A stretch of 64,000 bases of DNA from Arion vulgaris (taxonomy: Eukaryota > Mollusca > Gastropoda > Stylommatophora > Arionidae), in NCBI GenBank assembly GCA_020796225.1, contig CM036755.1:77447772-77511771 (forward strand), read 5' to 3'. The notes under the pieces were generated by a model. That model was not told where the DNA came from, did not search any database, and saw nothing but the letters and a program-made list of their open reading frames with translations. The stretch's first letter is position 1. Every line of letters begins with the position of its first letter. The position numbers and the translations under genes are program-made. Positions 10,050 through 20,300 of this stretch are shown in pieces.

Positions 10050-11513
10050 GGTTCGAGATTCAAAAGGGGTAAGACAGGGATGTATTTTGTCCCCATACTT
10101 ATTCAACATATATGCGGAGAACATAATGAAGAATTAAAAGAAGATGCCAACTATGTGAATTACGATCCTATCACTTTGGTTATTGGTTATTGGTTACTAA
10201 ACTGACGTCATTGCACTCCGGGCAGACCCATAGGTGCTCAGTCTCGAAGAGTATGCATAGTGATGGTTCCTGTGACTCGCTGATTAAACACACCTCTCAC
10301 TCTGCCTCTTATGCATCCAGTTCGACTTGAACAACGGGTAACTACAAACTGCTTAAATAGCTTGATCGATTCAACATCGATTTTAGTGTCCTCATCCAAC
10401 AGAGAGTCGCGAAGAGACCGAAGAATATCCCCTTATCCATCTTCAACTCCCCAACAATCGATGCTGTTGATGCAAGCCTGTCCGCTCTCTCATTACCATA
10501 AACACCCGCATGCCCAGGACAGTATATCCACGTAAACCGCTTGAGGTTAGTTACTTCTATAGACGACATCCACTCATACCGAAACCTGCACTTCTGGATC
10601 TTGTGAAGCATCGACTGAGAGTCAGATACAACAACTGCCCCAGTAAATGAAGTCCCAGAAATCCAATGGAGGGCAGCAGTAAGGCCTCAACCTCCATCCT
10701 CATACGACCCTTTCACTATATGTGGCAAATCCATACCAGAGCTTAGATACGCAGACGATACAGTATTATTATCCACCGGCAAAGAGTGTCTGGAAAACCT
10801 AATCATGACGACCAAGAAACATAGTGAAGACCAACATCTATATTTGAATACATAAAAACAAAAATAATGTCAGCTGACACAGCAAAAGGCTCAACCTAAC
10901 ATCCAAATAAACAATGAAGAACTCCCATGTGTAGAGAGCTACGAATACCTGGGCTCAAAAGTCAACAATAACGGCGATGCTCCAAAGAGATCTCAAGAAG
11001 ATTGGTAATAGCAATCAAGAAGTTAAACACAATGAAGAACATGTGGCAAAGCACCCGTAAAACATTAAAATTAAAAATATTGAGAACATGCATTTTTCCA
11101 GTGGCTACTTATGGTTGTGAATCATGGACCATTGCACACAAAAAAACAAGAACGAAAATCCAGTCCTTCGAAACTAAATGCTACAGAAAGATCCTACGAA
11201 TACCAAGGACAGAAAAAGAAAGAACATTGATGTCCTGAAAGAACTGAATGTTAAAGACAGTTGGCTAATAAACAACATACTATACAGAAAAATTGTATAC
11301 TTTGATCACATCAAGCGTCACGATGGCCTGGAGAGAACAGTATTAGAGGGCAGTGTCCCATGACGCAGAGGCAGACCAAGAAGATGGCTACAGGATATTA
11401 AAGAAACCATGAACATGACCATCGAGGAAGTGGGTGAACTAGCTAGAGACAGAGTGAATTTCAGATGTGCTGCAAAGAGAGAAACGTCCTATACGCACCT
11501 TGATGATGATGAC
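10050..11513 (+). mobile_element. LINE reverse-transcriptase pseudogene, interrupted by another LINE
   Basis: The + strand encodes GVRQGCILSPYLFNIYAENI (about 10067-10126), the RT motif before the catalytic site, and, after the insertion at 10176-10702, SIPELRYADDTVLLSTGKE with the YADD catalytic motif (about 10743). Beyond follow EYLGSKVNNNGDAP, FPVATYGCESWTIAHKK, and a GRPRRWLQDIKETM...ELARDR tail. Stops and frameshifts at several points make it inactive. The 3' end is a GATGATGATGA run near 11505. The 5' limit is unclear; bases 9764-10050 show no recognisable RT sequence. Confidence 0.85.
10176..10702 (-). mobile_element. 5'-truncated LINE with RNase H domain, nested in the RT pseudogene
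   Basis: The minus strand reads MEVEALTAALHWISG (one frameshift), AVVVSDSQSMLHKI, and WIYCPGHAGVYGNERADRLA. These give the E, D and D of an RNase H active site and the PGHxGxxGNExAD signature. The 3' end carries an AACCAATAACCAATAACCAA tail at 10176-10197. Flanks TACGATCCTATCACT (10161-10175) and TACGACCCTTTCACT (10703-10717) match at 13 of 15 bases and are a decayed TSD. They also overlap in the host LINE's reading (YDP..T on both sides), confirming the insertion point. Confidence 0.85.
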
Positions 11514-11846
11514 CAATATCAACACCCCTCTTCTGAAACTCCTCTGCTCGGAAATACTCTCTTGGTGCGCTAATAATTGTTTATCAGAAACATGAGTAGC
11601 ACAATCTTTGTATGACCTGTGCTTGTTATAATACACAAATGTGATGATGACCTAGCGGTGTATATATAATAAATGTGATTATAAATTAGGACAATGATAC
11701 CACATTTATTGAAGGTATTCATTTAACCAAATGTCTACCTCGAAAGCGAGACACAAGCGGAACTTCTGTTGACGATGGAATGTATTTATTGTCCTTACTA
11801 TTTACTTTCGTGCAATAAAAGTTTCTGAAAAGGAAATAAAACTGAC
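11514..11846. other. No gene seen
   Basis: Unique AT-rich intronic sequence; no element recognised. Confidence 0.45.
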
Positions 11847-11940
11847 TATAATCGACATCAGAAAATAGAGCTATAATCGACATCAGAAAATAGAACTATA
11901 TTCGATATTAGAAAATACAGCTATAATCGACATCAGAAGG
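11847..11940. repeat. Short minisatellite, about 28-bp unit
   Basis: Three to four imperfect copies of a unit containing TATAATCGACATCAGAAAAT, with one copy reading ATTCGATATTAG. Confidence 0.85.
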
Positions 11941-12188
11941 ATACAAAACAATGAGTTTGTATGTCACTTACGAAATAATCCGGTTATTAAATGATTGTCT
12001 GCCGGTTTTTCGTTGCTTTCAACTTCTTTGTTTCTGAACATATCGATATCCAGTGTAATAACAGAACGTACGTGCTTACTTTTTCTTTCTTCATTTTCAT
12101 TTCTCTACTTCTGTTGTATTTTTCAGCCTTCATGATATGCGAAGAGTTCTCTGGTAAGTGCCTACTAGTGCATCTCTTATATGCGATT

Positions 12189-12330
12189 GTTTGTTTGTTT
12201 ATTAGGGGATTAAAGCCTCTTTAAGCCGAGGCATCTCCTTTCAACCTAAGGCGAACCTTTTATTGGTTATATCAGAGCGTGTAGGCCAATAAACATGAAA
12301 AATAAGAATTAACTCCTTTTGGAGAATCCA
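12189..12330 (-). mobile_element. SINE-like retroposon (family S2), short copy
   Basis: Flanked by a perfect 10-bp TSD ATATGCGATT (12179-12188 and 12331-12340). The + strand left end is a GTTTGTTTGTTT run, which on the minus strand is an ACAAAC-rich 3' tail. The other end carries a small hairpin (CTCCTTTTGGAG). Conserved blocks (AAAGCCTCTTTAAGCC, CCTTTCAACCT, AAGAATTAACTCCTTT) match the longer copy at 47922-48240. This copy has an internal deletion relative to that one. Confidence 0.8.
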
Positions 12331-12340
12331 ATATGCGATT

Positions 12341-12632
12341 TACTACCGTTTCTGATATTTATGCTGCTCATCGTTTGCTTGGGTCACAAGTGACCTTGAA
12401 ACCAGTGTATATAAATAGAAGTGTTCGTTGTTGTCTACTGTTGGAGAGTAATCTTGTTACATGGTCGAACTATTTGGTTTATTCTTTCTTAAAATTCTCT
12501 AGCACTAGTGTTGTTCCTAACAGGTCACTAATGGTTTGGTTTTTATATCTTATTTATTCTTGTTATTCCCACTATTTTTTTAGACATTTCATTTCTGTTT
12601 TATTTTAGTAATTTTGTCTTTGTTGTTTTGCT
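12341..12632. other. No gene seen; T-rich intronic sequence
   Basis: Unique sequence between a SINE and a LINE remnant, without recognisable features. Confidence 0.45.
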
Positions 12633-13045
12633 CTAAGTGTTCAACTTTAGCACTGTTAGCACAACGTTGGGATGAAGGTCGTATTGTTGTTTAAAGCTCG
12701 TTTTTGTACGTAAAGATACATGTTTGCATTTGGATATCGGTGTCATTTGGCCGATAATTGGGTTTGCTTTATTGAATCTTTGTTGTATTTCACTATTGAT
12801 TCTTCCATCTGCTGATATCGAACTTCCAAAAACTGTGATGTTTTTCACGTTTTCAGAGATATGTTTTGTGAAGAGAATATATATTTTCTGTTCTTGATAT
12901 TATCTGAACCCCAAACTTATCGACTTTAATTGTTATGTTGTGATCTTTAGATGTGTTATTTAATTTGTTTAAACGTTTCTGTAACTGTTCCTCTGTCGTG
13001 GCAATGATTACTTGGTCATCTGATAAAAATATGAGTTCATTAAGA
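12633..13045 (-). mobile_element. LINE RT core fragment (FLSDD motif)
   Basis: The minus strand reads FLSDDQVIIATTEEQLQKRL at about 12960-13033, the place of the FADD catalytic motif of non-LTR reverse transcriptases. It then reads FGSSISADGRINSEIQQRFN and ANPIIGQMTPISKCKHVSLR. The last part matches GQMAPILRCKHV in the element at 15429-16115, so they belong to one family. The sequence decays on both sides, and DNA to about 13200 may be further debris of the same element. Confidence 0.75.
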
Positions 13046-13399
13046 GGGCACCAGGGTTGGTGTATTTACATGACTCTCATCATAATTGTGAACTTGCTAA
13101 GATATTTCATAGTTATTGTCTATCTCTCAGATGTTTTCTTTCTCTACAAAATCTAAATGTATTTCTTGGTGAAATTCTATTGCATCTTTCTATGATCTGC
13201 CCGAGTACAAAGATTGTCTGATGTTCTTTCTGAAGATGATTTGTGTATCATTTAGTTGTGGTTCTATAAATAGTCATAATCCTGCGTACGTACTGACGTA
13301 AACGTGTTTATTTCAGAGCAAATGTGGTTGGAATATTGTAAATAGATAATACAATAGATGCACATGCTGCAGCTGCCCAGTGACATGTCGACTCAAAAC
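13046..13399. other. Unassigned, possibly LINE debris
   Basis: No clean frame; located between the RT fragment and a SINE. Confidence 0.4.
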
Positions 13400-13600
13400 T
13401 GGTTTAAAAAGGTTTAAAAGCCAAAGGATTGACTTCATTGCACCGGGTTTTAACCCATACGGCTCAGTCCCTCTCCGCAGAAATGGCACGCCACCTGCCG
13501 AGAGTATTGCACAAAGCACGAACTCCGTAGCTCCAGCAACAATCCTATGGGGCTCTAGAAAAAGGCAAAGGGCTTAACCACTTAGCCACAGAGACCCCCA
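13400..13600 (-). mobile_element. tRNA-derived SINE (family S3), box B lost
   Basis: The minus strand starts GGGGTCTCTGTGGCTAAGTG, the same head and box A as the copy at 61550. It then jumps to the body (AGGATTGTTGCTGGAGCTAC, TGCAATACTCTCGGCAGG, AAAACCCGGTGCAATGAAGT). The region that holds box B in the other copy is deleted. Confidence 0.8.
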
Positions 13601-14082
13601 CTTAAAACTGGTGATTAGTGTATTCTAGGTTTGAAGACATTTCTGATCCAACATTGTACAAAAACTATGTACTAATGTGCCGAATTATGTGTGCATTTAA
13701 CCAATGAACGATTGGAACCATAAGCATAGATACACTTTAAAATCTGCTTGTGGAGACAGAGATTAGCTTGCCCATGGTGATATAATATCGGTTCAATAAT
13801 CAATAATCAATATTTTATGAATACTCTGACGATCATATTTCTCTTACTTAAAGTTTGATAATAACACCTCTACACTTGTTTCATTGTGTTTTATTGCTAG
13901 TGTATAAAATTGCAAGTACTAACTTTTCTTGTTCCCTGCGGAGAATGCGGCTACAACTGTTGTTTTCCTCTGATTTATTTACTAGGTTCCCATCTGTATC
14001 TCTGTCCATGAGGTTCTAACATCTTTAATTTTCTCTTAGATTAGTTGTTGGTGGATGTGTTTAATGAACAGCTAGATAGCAG
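13601..14082. other. No gene seen
   Basis: Unique AT-rich intronic sequence without element ends that I can recognise. Confidence 0.45.
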
Positions 14083-14095
14083 ATACTACCACTTT

Positions 14096-14514
14096 GACAA
14101 GATAACCAACTCTGAAGTACTGCAACGTGCAAACCTGCCTTCCATCATGGGCACGCTCAACAGTAGACGACTAAGATAGTTGGGGCATGTGAGAAGAATG
14201 GAAACTTGTCGCATAAAAAACAAATGTTGTTCTGTGAACTTTCGGAGGGAAAGAGAGACCAGGGCAGACCACTGCTCAGATATAAAGATGTCTGCAAAGC
14301 TTCAATGAAAAACTTTTCTATAGGTCCCAGCACATGGGAAAGTCTAGCTGATGACAGAGTTGTGTGAAAGCCAAATTACGAAAGGGCGCAGAATCTTTTG
14401 AGAAAAGACTTATGTATGAGCTGAACGACAAGAGAGACAAGCGAAAACTCAGAAGTTGTCACAGTAAAACATTTGCCAATTGACCGTCTGTAAAGACAAA
14501 AAGGCCATATATAT
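14096..14514 (+). mobile_element. 5'-truncated LINE fragment with TSD
   Basis: Flanked by a perfect 13-bp duplication ATACTACCACTTT (14083-14095 and 14515-14527). The + strand reads DKITNSEVLQRANLPSIM, LGHVRRMETCRI, LFCELSEGKRDQGRPLLRYK, then ...TWESLADDR. This is the RT-tail arrangement (VLxRAxLPSI...GHVxRM...FxGEL..GKR) shared with the copy at 55230-55890. It ends in an ATATATAT tail next to the TSD. Confidence 0.85.
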
Positions 14515-14527
14515 ATACTACCACTTT

Positions 14528-14845
14528 CTAATAAATTTTTTTACTTTCTTTCATTTTACTCTGTTTTATGGAGAAAATTTGGCGGGTGTGTGTGTGGCTT
14601 GACTGCAGATAATTCTCTTCTTTCATGAAATTACTAATTCTTTTGTTCATTGAATTTCACAAAACGTTTATTTCTTCCTTCTTCAATCGATCACTCAGTA
14701 CTTTGTTTTTTTACCTGTTTTTCCTACTCGTTTTTCTTCTATTTGCTCACGTCACATCCTTTTTGAGAATAAATGTCTACGAAAATTATTAAAGTAAAAT
14801 GGAGTGATTTCGTTTCTAACAACACAGTGAGAGATAGAACACACC
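14528..14845. other. No gene seen; T-rich sequence
   Basis: Pyrimidine-rich unique sequence between two LINE fragments. Confidence 0.45.
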
Positions 14846-14849
14846 AACA

Positions 14850-15144
14850 ACCGTATCAAATATTATAAGGAAACGAAGGTGGAAATATTTAGGTCATGTT
14901 CTTAGAGCAGACGAAAAGAGACTACATCGACAAGTCCTTATGTGGTCACCAATTGGAAAAGAAAACGTGGAAGACCAAAGACCACTCTTCGAAGAACCAT
15001 CCAACAAGAAAGTAAACTATTGGGATGTAAAATCATACAAGATCTCCAACTGCTAGCAAAGAACCGTATCACATGGAGATCTAAAACCTCTGCCCTATGT
15101 GCCGCCTTTGGCTCGAAAGGAATAAACTAACTAACTAACTAACA
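14850..15144 (+). mobile_element. LINE 3' fragment with CTAA tail
   Basis: Reads IIRKRRWKYLGHVLRADEKR, then after one frameshift KRKRGRPKTTLRRTIQQESK and ALCAAFGSKGIN before a stop. The DNA ends in a run of ACTAACTAACTAAC (15128-15144), a microsatellite 3' tail of the kind non-LTR elements carry. I could not find a TSD. Confidence 0.75.
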
Positions 15145-15373
15145 TCCTTTTTTACATCCCTTAATCTCCATTTATGCCGTTTGATGTTGATTCTCTTTTA
15201 TCTTAGTATCCAACAGGTGATTGTTTGACTGTGTCACCTGCTTCTTAATCGAGTTTTTCTATTGAATGTTTAGAGAAATAAAGCCATTGATTAACACGCT
15301 AATGAATATGAATTATAAACGTCTTAGTCATACACAATAAATAGGATGAGTTAGCGATAGTTCCTACATACAT

Positions 15374-16384
15374 CTTAATAATAATAAAAATTCCTCTCGT
15401 ACCGTTATACGTTACATACGGACTGCAATACAACATGAGAATTAACATCGACAAAACAGAAGTAATGACATTCGCCAGAGAAGAAAACACTACCAACATC
15501 TCCATCGATAATCATCTACTAAATCAAGCAAAAGATTTCACATACCTAGGGAGCATTTTTCAGCAAATGGAAGAATAACTAATGAAATTCAACACAGATG
15601 CAACAAAGCAAATCAAATGATAGGGCAAATGGCGCCAATTTTAAGATGCAAACACGTCACCATGAACACAAAAAGAGCAATGTTCAACACAATCTTTCTC
15701 CCACATTATGTTACCAGTGCCAAACCTGGACGCTGACAACAAACGATAGAAGAAAACTAGTCACAACAGAGATGAAGTGTCTACGCAGAATGCTGGGTGT
15801 AACAAGAAGAGACCGGTTGAGAAATGAAGACATCAGGAAAAAGTGGGTACAACATCAGTACTAGACTTCATCAAGAAACAACAAATTAAATGGTTCGGTC
15901 ACGTAAGCAGATTACCATCAGACAGTGCACCCCAAAGAGCAATGCTGCTCCGATACAATGGGTACAAAGCAAAAGGCCGGCCACGCAAAGATGGACCTCA
16001 GAGATAACAGAGGCGACGAAAGAGACTATCTACGAAGCGCATACTAGGGCCCGTTTTAGAAATCTCTTCCTGACCTGACGCTGTGAGGCATACAGGATTC
16101 GAGAAAGAAAAAAAGACGGACTGCAAGTAATTTCTCTATACTGCTCTATCCTGGACAACACTCAATCTCCTCCATGGAACTGAGACCGATATTTCTTGCC
16201 TGTTCAAAGTTGTAGCAAAGTTCGTTACAGTGTCTCCTTAGGTCGTCCGCTCTTTCTTGAACCCTTTGAATCCCACTTCAATGCCTGCTTTGATATTCGT
16301 TGATCATTTCTCCTCAAGGTGTGTCCAACATATCTCCATATTCTCTTCCTTATAGCAGTTGTCACTAGTGGTTGACCAGACATT
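15374..16384 (-). mobile_element. LINE family A short element, split by a nested LINE
   Basis: Minus-strand element in two parts, 15374-15428 (3' end with a TTATTATTA tail and ATGTAACGTATAACGGTACG) and 16116-16384 (body). It reads IRKRIWRYVGHTLRRNDQRI, KGSRKSGRPKETL and a degraded RNIGLSSMEEI. TACATACAT at 15365-15373 and 16385-16393 is a perfect 9-bp TSD. Its 5' end lies within a few bases of the 5' end of the copy at 48892-49206. Confidence 0.8.
15429..16115 (+). mobile_element. LINE RT C-terminal element nested in family A copy
   Basis: Flanked by a perfect 11-bp TSD ACGGACTGCAA (15418-15428 and 16116-16126) copied from the host element. The + strand reads MRINIDKTEVMTFA, FTYLGSIFQQ, MIGQMAPILRCKHVTMNTKR (two frames), CYQCQTWTLTTNDRRKLVTT, KCLRRMLGVTRRDRLRNEDI and KGRPRKRWTSEITEATKETI (frame as read). 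The 3' end is an A-rich tail GAGAAAGAAAAAAAG. It is 5'-truncated, with at least two frameshifts. Confidence 0.9.
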
Positions 16385-16405
16385 TACATACATTTTATTA
16401 ACTTC

Positions 16406-16850
16406 TTATTTTTATACCTACTTTGTGTTACCAGAGCCAAACATGGACATTGAGCAAAGCGCAGTCACAAAAATAACTACATGTGAAATGCGTTGCCTGC
16501 GAAAAGTTACCAACAACACAAGAAAAGACAGAATCACCAACATCAGCATAAGAAAGAAAGTTGGCACAAAACCGTTCTTGAATTACATAGATAAACAAAG
16601 AATGAAGTGGTTTGGCTACTTAATAAGAATGCATCCAAACTCCACAGTATACAGAGTCTTCTACAACAGAACATCGGGAAAGAGGGCAAGAGGAAGACCA
16701 CGGAAAAGATGGTTAGATGGCGTAGCAAAATCATGTGAAAGAGCAAAGATAACAATCACACAAGCCACCAGAACAGCGCAAGACAAAATCAGAAAACCTC
16801 GACACTAGGCAACAACCCGGTAGCAGTGTGACGACAAAAGAAGAAAGAAG
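16406..16850 (+). mobile_element. LINE 3' fragment (family B), single-copy ancestor-type of the 80-bp array
   Basis: Flanked by a perfect 9-bp TSD ATTAACTTC (16397-16405 and 16851-16859). It reads CEMRCLRKVTNNTRKDRITN, NYIDKQRMKWFGYLIRM, ARGRPRKRWLDGVAKSCERA and TITQATRTAQDKIRKPRH, then a stop and a short 3' UTR AACAACCCGGTAGCAGTGTG ending in ACAAAAGAAGAAAGAAG. Bases 16759-16837 align to the 80-bp unit repeated at 18359-20190 on the opposite strand. Confidence 0.9.
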
Positions 16851-16924
16851 ATTAACTTCAGCACAATGTGTACTTTTTTATATTCCGTTTGTAGTCTTGG
16901 ACACTGTTTGTTGGTGCGAATTTC

Positions 16925-17250
16925 ATGGTGCGAAAGTCGATGCTACATGACACAAAATTCTTTGATATGAACACCGCGTGCAGTGCCATGGGAATCCCTT
17001 GCACAAGATCGCCAAATGTGGCGCTGTAACAACACAAGAGAAACTCGTATAACTGCGAATTGTCGAAATGTTTAGGCGTAGAGTAAGCGAGATGCACGAA
17101 AAGACAAAACAGACAACGCCCACATGACTAACCTTGATCAGGTATGCCCCACTTGTGGTAGGGGATTGTGTTCTAGGATTGGACTCTACAGTCACCTCAG
17201 CACACACCAGAGAGGTGCAGCAACACACGTCTGAGACTGTTGTCATCATC
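16925..17250 (+). mobile_element. LINE 3' end with C2H2 finger remnant
   Basis: Bases 17145-17209 encode CPTCGRGLCSRIGLYSHLST plus a final His, a single C2H2-type finger. Such a finger ends the polyprotein of some invertebrate LINEs, with the typical RIGLxSHLxTH core. A similar finger ends the copy at 55803-55865. Downstream VVIIACDGL and TTCTTCTTCTTC look like the element's end. Upstream coding is broken by stops. Confidence 0.6.
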
Positions 17251-17254
17251 GCTT

Positions 17255-18065
17255 GCGATGGACTGCTTCTTCTTCTTCATCTTTCAACTCCTAACGGAGC
17301 ACGGGTCTTCAACATACCTCTTCCAGCTCTTCCTCTCTCTTGACATCCCTTCCAATTCTTTCCATGTTTTACCTATCCTTTAAATATCAGCCTCCAGCTC
17401 TCTTCTCCAGGTCTGTTTAGGCCTTCCCCTACTCCTCTTTCCCTTCGGGTTCCAAAACAATGCCTGTCTTGCAATGCTTCCGGTCGGTCTTCTCAAGTTT
17501 TGTCCTATCCATCGCCAGCGTCTCTTCCTGAGCTCTTTCTCCACTGGTATCTGCTTAGTTCTTTCTCTGAGTTCCTCGTTTGTAATCTTATCATACCATC
17601 TCAGTCCCTCTATTCTACGTAAACATCCATTTACGAAGGTCTGTAGTTTTATGATGGTTTCTTTTGTTTTGTCTTCCATGTTGTCTGAGCCATAGAACAG
17701 CACTGACTTCACATTTGATTGAAAGATTCTCAGCTTTGTACTTCTGTTGTTGTCTTCCATGTTATCCGAGCCATAGAGCAACACTGACTTCACATTTGAT
17801 TGAAAGATTCTCAGCTTTGTACTTCTGTTGTTGTCTTCCATGTTATCCGAGCCATAGAGCAACACTGACTTCACATTTGATTGAAAGATTCTCAGCTTTG
17901 TGCATCTGTTGTTGTCTTCCATGTTGTCTGAGCCATAGAACAGCATTGACTTCACATTTGATTGAAAGATTCTCAGCTTTGTGCTTCTGTTGTCTTCCAT
18001 GTTGTCCGAGCCATAGAACAGTACTGACTTCACATTTGATTGAAAGATTCTCAGCTTTGTGCATT
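17255..18065 (-). mobile_element. LINE RT tail carrying an in-frame internal repeat
   Basis: The minus strand has a 217-codon frame (17380-18033). It starts with repeated VKSVLLYGSDNMEDNNRSTK / LRIFQSN blocks, then runs into LQTFVNGCLRRIEGLRWYDK, ITNEELRERTKQIPVEKEL, RWRWIGQNLRRPTGSIARQA and KGKRSRGRPKQTWRRELEAD. Known relatives have one copy of the xKLRIFNSNVKSVLLYGxETW segment; here it is expanded. The 3' part to 17255 ends in GAAGAAGAAG. Probably inactive, since the RT core is absent. Confidence 0.85.
17690..18062 (-). repeat. 81-bp in-frame tandem repeat inside a LINE reading frame
   Basis: Five units of 81 bp (one of 78 bp), i.e. 27 or 26 codons, each encoding KLRIFQSNVKSV(L/M)(L/F)YGSDNMEDNN(R)xT. 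Length changes are whole codons, so the frame stays open. The units differ by few substitutions (C/T at GTTATCC versus GTTGTCC). Confidence 0.9.
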
Positions 18066-18347
18066 AATTAATTGCCTGATTCGAAACTAGCATTTGATAA
18101 GGAATAATAGATAAGTGTTTCATGCAATGTGAGGTTTTTTAAATGTTACTTTTAAATTAATAAGCTGCAAAACAAAGTAATTGTAACGAAAGCTTTCTTG
18201 CGTGAAATCAACAAAATAGCATCAATTAAACTTCTACAAGATAATCACATAAATCTCAGTCAAAATGTAAAAAATGTTTTTGGTTTTTATCTTTGTATCT
18301 TATTTTATATTGGCAAAGAAGACTTGTAAATGTTATTCCTTCTTCTT

Positions 18348-20190
18348 CTTCTTCTTTTGTCAGCACACTGTTACCGGGTTGTTAACTCGGTGTCGTGGTT
18401 TTATGTATTTGTCTTGTGCTTCTCTGGTGACTTGTGTTGTCAGCACACTGTTACCGAGTTAACTCAGTGTCTTGGTTTTATGTATTTGTCTTGTGCTTCT
18501 CTGGTGACTTGTGTTGTCAGCACACTGTTACCAGGTTGTTAACCCAGTGTCGTGATTTTATGTATTTGTCTTGTGCTTCTCTGGTGACTTGTGTTGTTAG
18601 CACACTGTTACCGGGTTGTTAACTCGGTGTCGTGGTTTTATGTATTTGTTTTGTGTTTCTCTGGTGACTTGTGTTGTCAGCACACTGTTACCGGGTTGTT
18701 AACCCAGTGTCGTGGTTTTATGTATTTGTTTTGTGTTTCTCTGGTGACTTGTGTTGTCAGCACACTGTTACCGGGTTGTTAACTCGGTGTCTTGGTTTTA
18801 TGTATTTGTCTTGTGTTTCTCTGGTGACTTGTGTTGTCAGCACACTGTTACCGAGTTGTTAACCAGTGTCGTGGTTTTATGTATTTGTTTTGTGCTTCTC
18901 TGGTGACTTGTGTTGTCAGCACACTGTTACCGGGCTGTTAACCCAGTGTCGTGGTTTTATGTATTTGTCTTGCGCTTCTCTGGTGACTTGTGTTGTCAGC
19001 ACACTGTTACCGGGTTGTTAACCAGTGTCGTGGTTTTATGTATTTGTTTTGTGCTTCTCTGGTGACTTGTGTTGTCAGCACACTGTTACCGAGTTGTTAA
19101 CCCAGTGTCGTGGTTTTATGTATTTGTTTTGTGCTTCTCTGGTGACTTGTGTTGTCAGCACACTGTTACCGGGTTGTTAACCCAGTGTCGTGGTTTTATG
19201 TATTTGTTTTGTGCTTCTCTGGTGACTTGTGTTGTCAGCACACTGTTACCGGTTGTTAACCCAGTGTCGTGGTTTTATGTATTTGTTTTGTGCTTCTCTG
19301 GTGACTTGTGTTGTCAGCACACTGTTACCGAGTTGTTAACCCAGTGTCGTGGTTTTATGTATTTGTTTTGTGCTTCTCTGGTGACTTGTGTTGTCAGCAC
19401 ACTGTTACCGAGTTGTTAACCAGTGTCGTGGTTTTATGTATTTGTTTTGTGCTTCTCTGGTGACTTGTGTTGTCAGCACACTGTTACCGAGTTGTTAACC
19501 CAGTGTCGTGGTTTTATGTATTTGTTTTGTGCTTCTCTGGTGACTTGTGTTGTCAGCACACTGTTACCGGGCTGTTAACTCGGTGTCGTGGTTTTATGTA
19601 TTTGTTTTGTGCTTCTCTGGTGACTTGTGTTGTCAGCACACTGTTACCGAGTTGTTAACCCAGTGTCGTGGTTTTATGTATTTGTTTTGTGCTTCTCTGG
19701 TGACTTGTGTTGTCAGCACACTGTTACCGAGTTGTTAACCAGTGTCGTGGTTTTATGTATTTGTTTTGTGCTTCTCTGGTGACTTGTGTTGTCAGCACAC
19801 TGTTACCGGGCTGTTAACTCGGTGTCGTGGTTTTATGTATTTGTCTTGTGCTTCTCTGGTGACTTGTGTTGTTAGCACACTGTTACCGGGTTGTTAACCC
19901 AGTGTCGTGGTTTTATGTATTTGTTTTGTGCTTCTCTGGTGACTTGTGTTGTCAGCACACTGTTACCGGGCTGTTAACTCAGTGTCGTGGTTTTATGTAT
20001 TTGTTTTGTGCTTCTCTGGTGACTTGTGTTGTCAGCACACTGTTACCGGGCTGTTAACTCGGTGTCGTGGTTTTATGTATTTGTCTTGCGCTTCTCTGGT
20101 GACTTGTGTTGTCAGCACACTGTTACCGGGTTGTTAACTCGATGTCGTGGTTTTATGTATTTGTCTTGCGCTTCTCTGGTGACTTGTGTG
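18348..20190 (-). repeat. 80-bp satellite formed from LINE family B 3' terminus
   Basis: About 23 units of 80 bp (some 77-79). On the minus strand each reads CACAAGTCACCAGAGAAGCA ... CACGACACTGGGTTAACAAC ... GGTAACAGTGTGCTGACAA. About four of five positions match the 3' end of the family B LINE at 16759-16837. The array closes at 18345-18358 with the same GAA-rich tail and joins a LINE-like coding stretch at 20190. Short + frames (LSAHCYRVVN...) are artefacts. Confidence 0.92.
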
Positions 20191-20300
20191 ATGGTTTTCT
20201 TAGTCTCCTGGCAGAATTTAACTACTTTATCCACATTTTCCTCAGTCTTCTTCTCGCCTTTCTTCCTGATATTCTGTTGTGGAAAGCTTCATACGCAGTT
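20190..20300 (-). mobile_element. LINE coding remnant feeding the 80-bp array
   Basis: The minus strand reads EENVDKVVKFCQETKKTITQ then VTREAQDKYIKPRH into the first repeat. The order (TITQxTRxAQDKxxKPRH) equals that of the family B copy near 16750-16808. The LINE is truncated a little beyond 20300. Confidence 0.65.

Noticed and set aside
17380..18033. Host gene with 27-residue repeats
   Set aside because: The non-repeated half is clearly a LINE RT tail (GRPKQTWRRELEAD).
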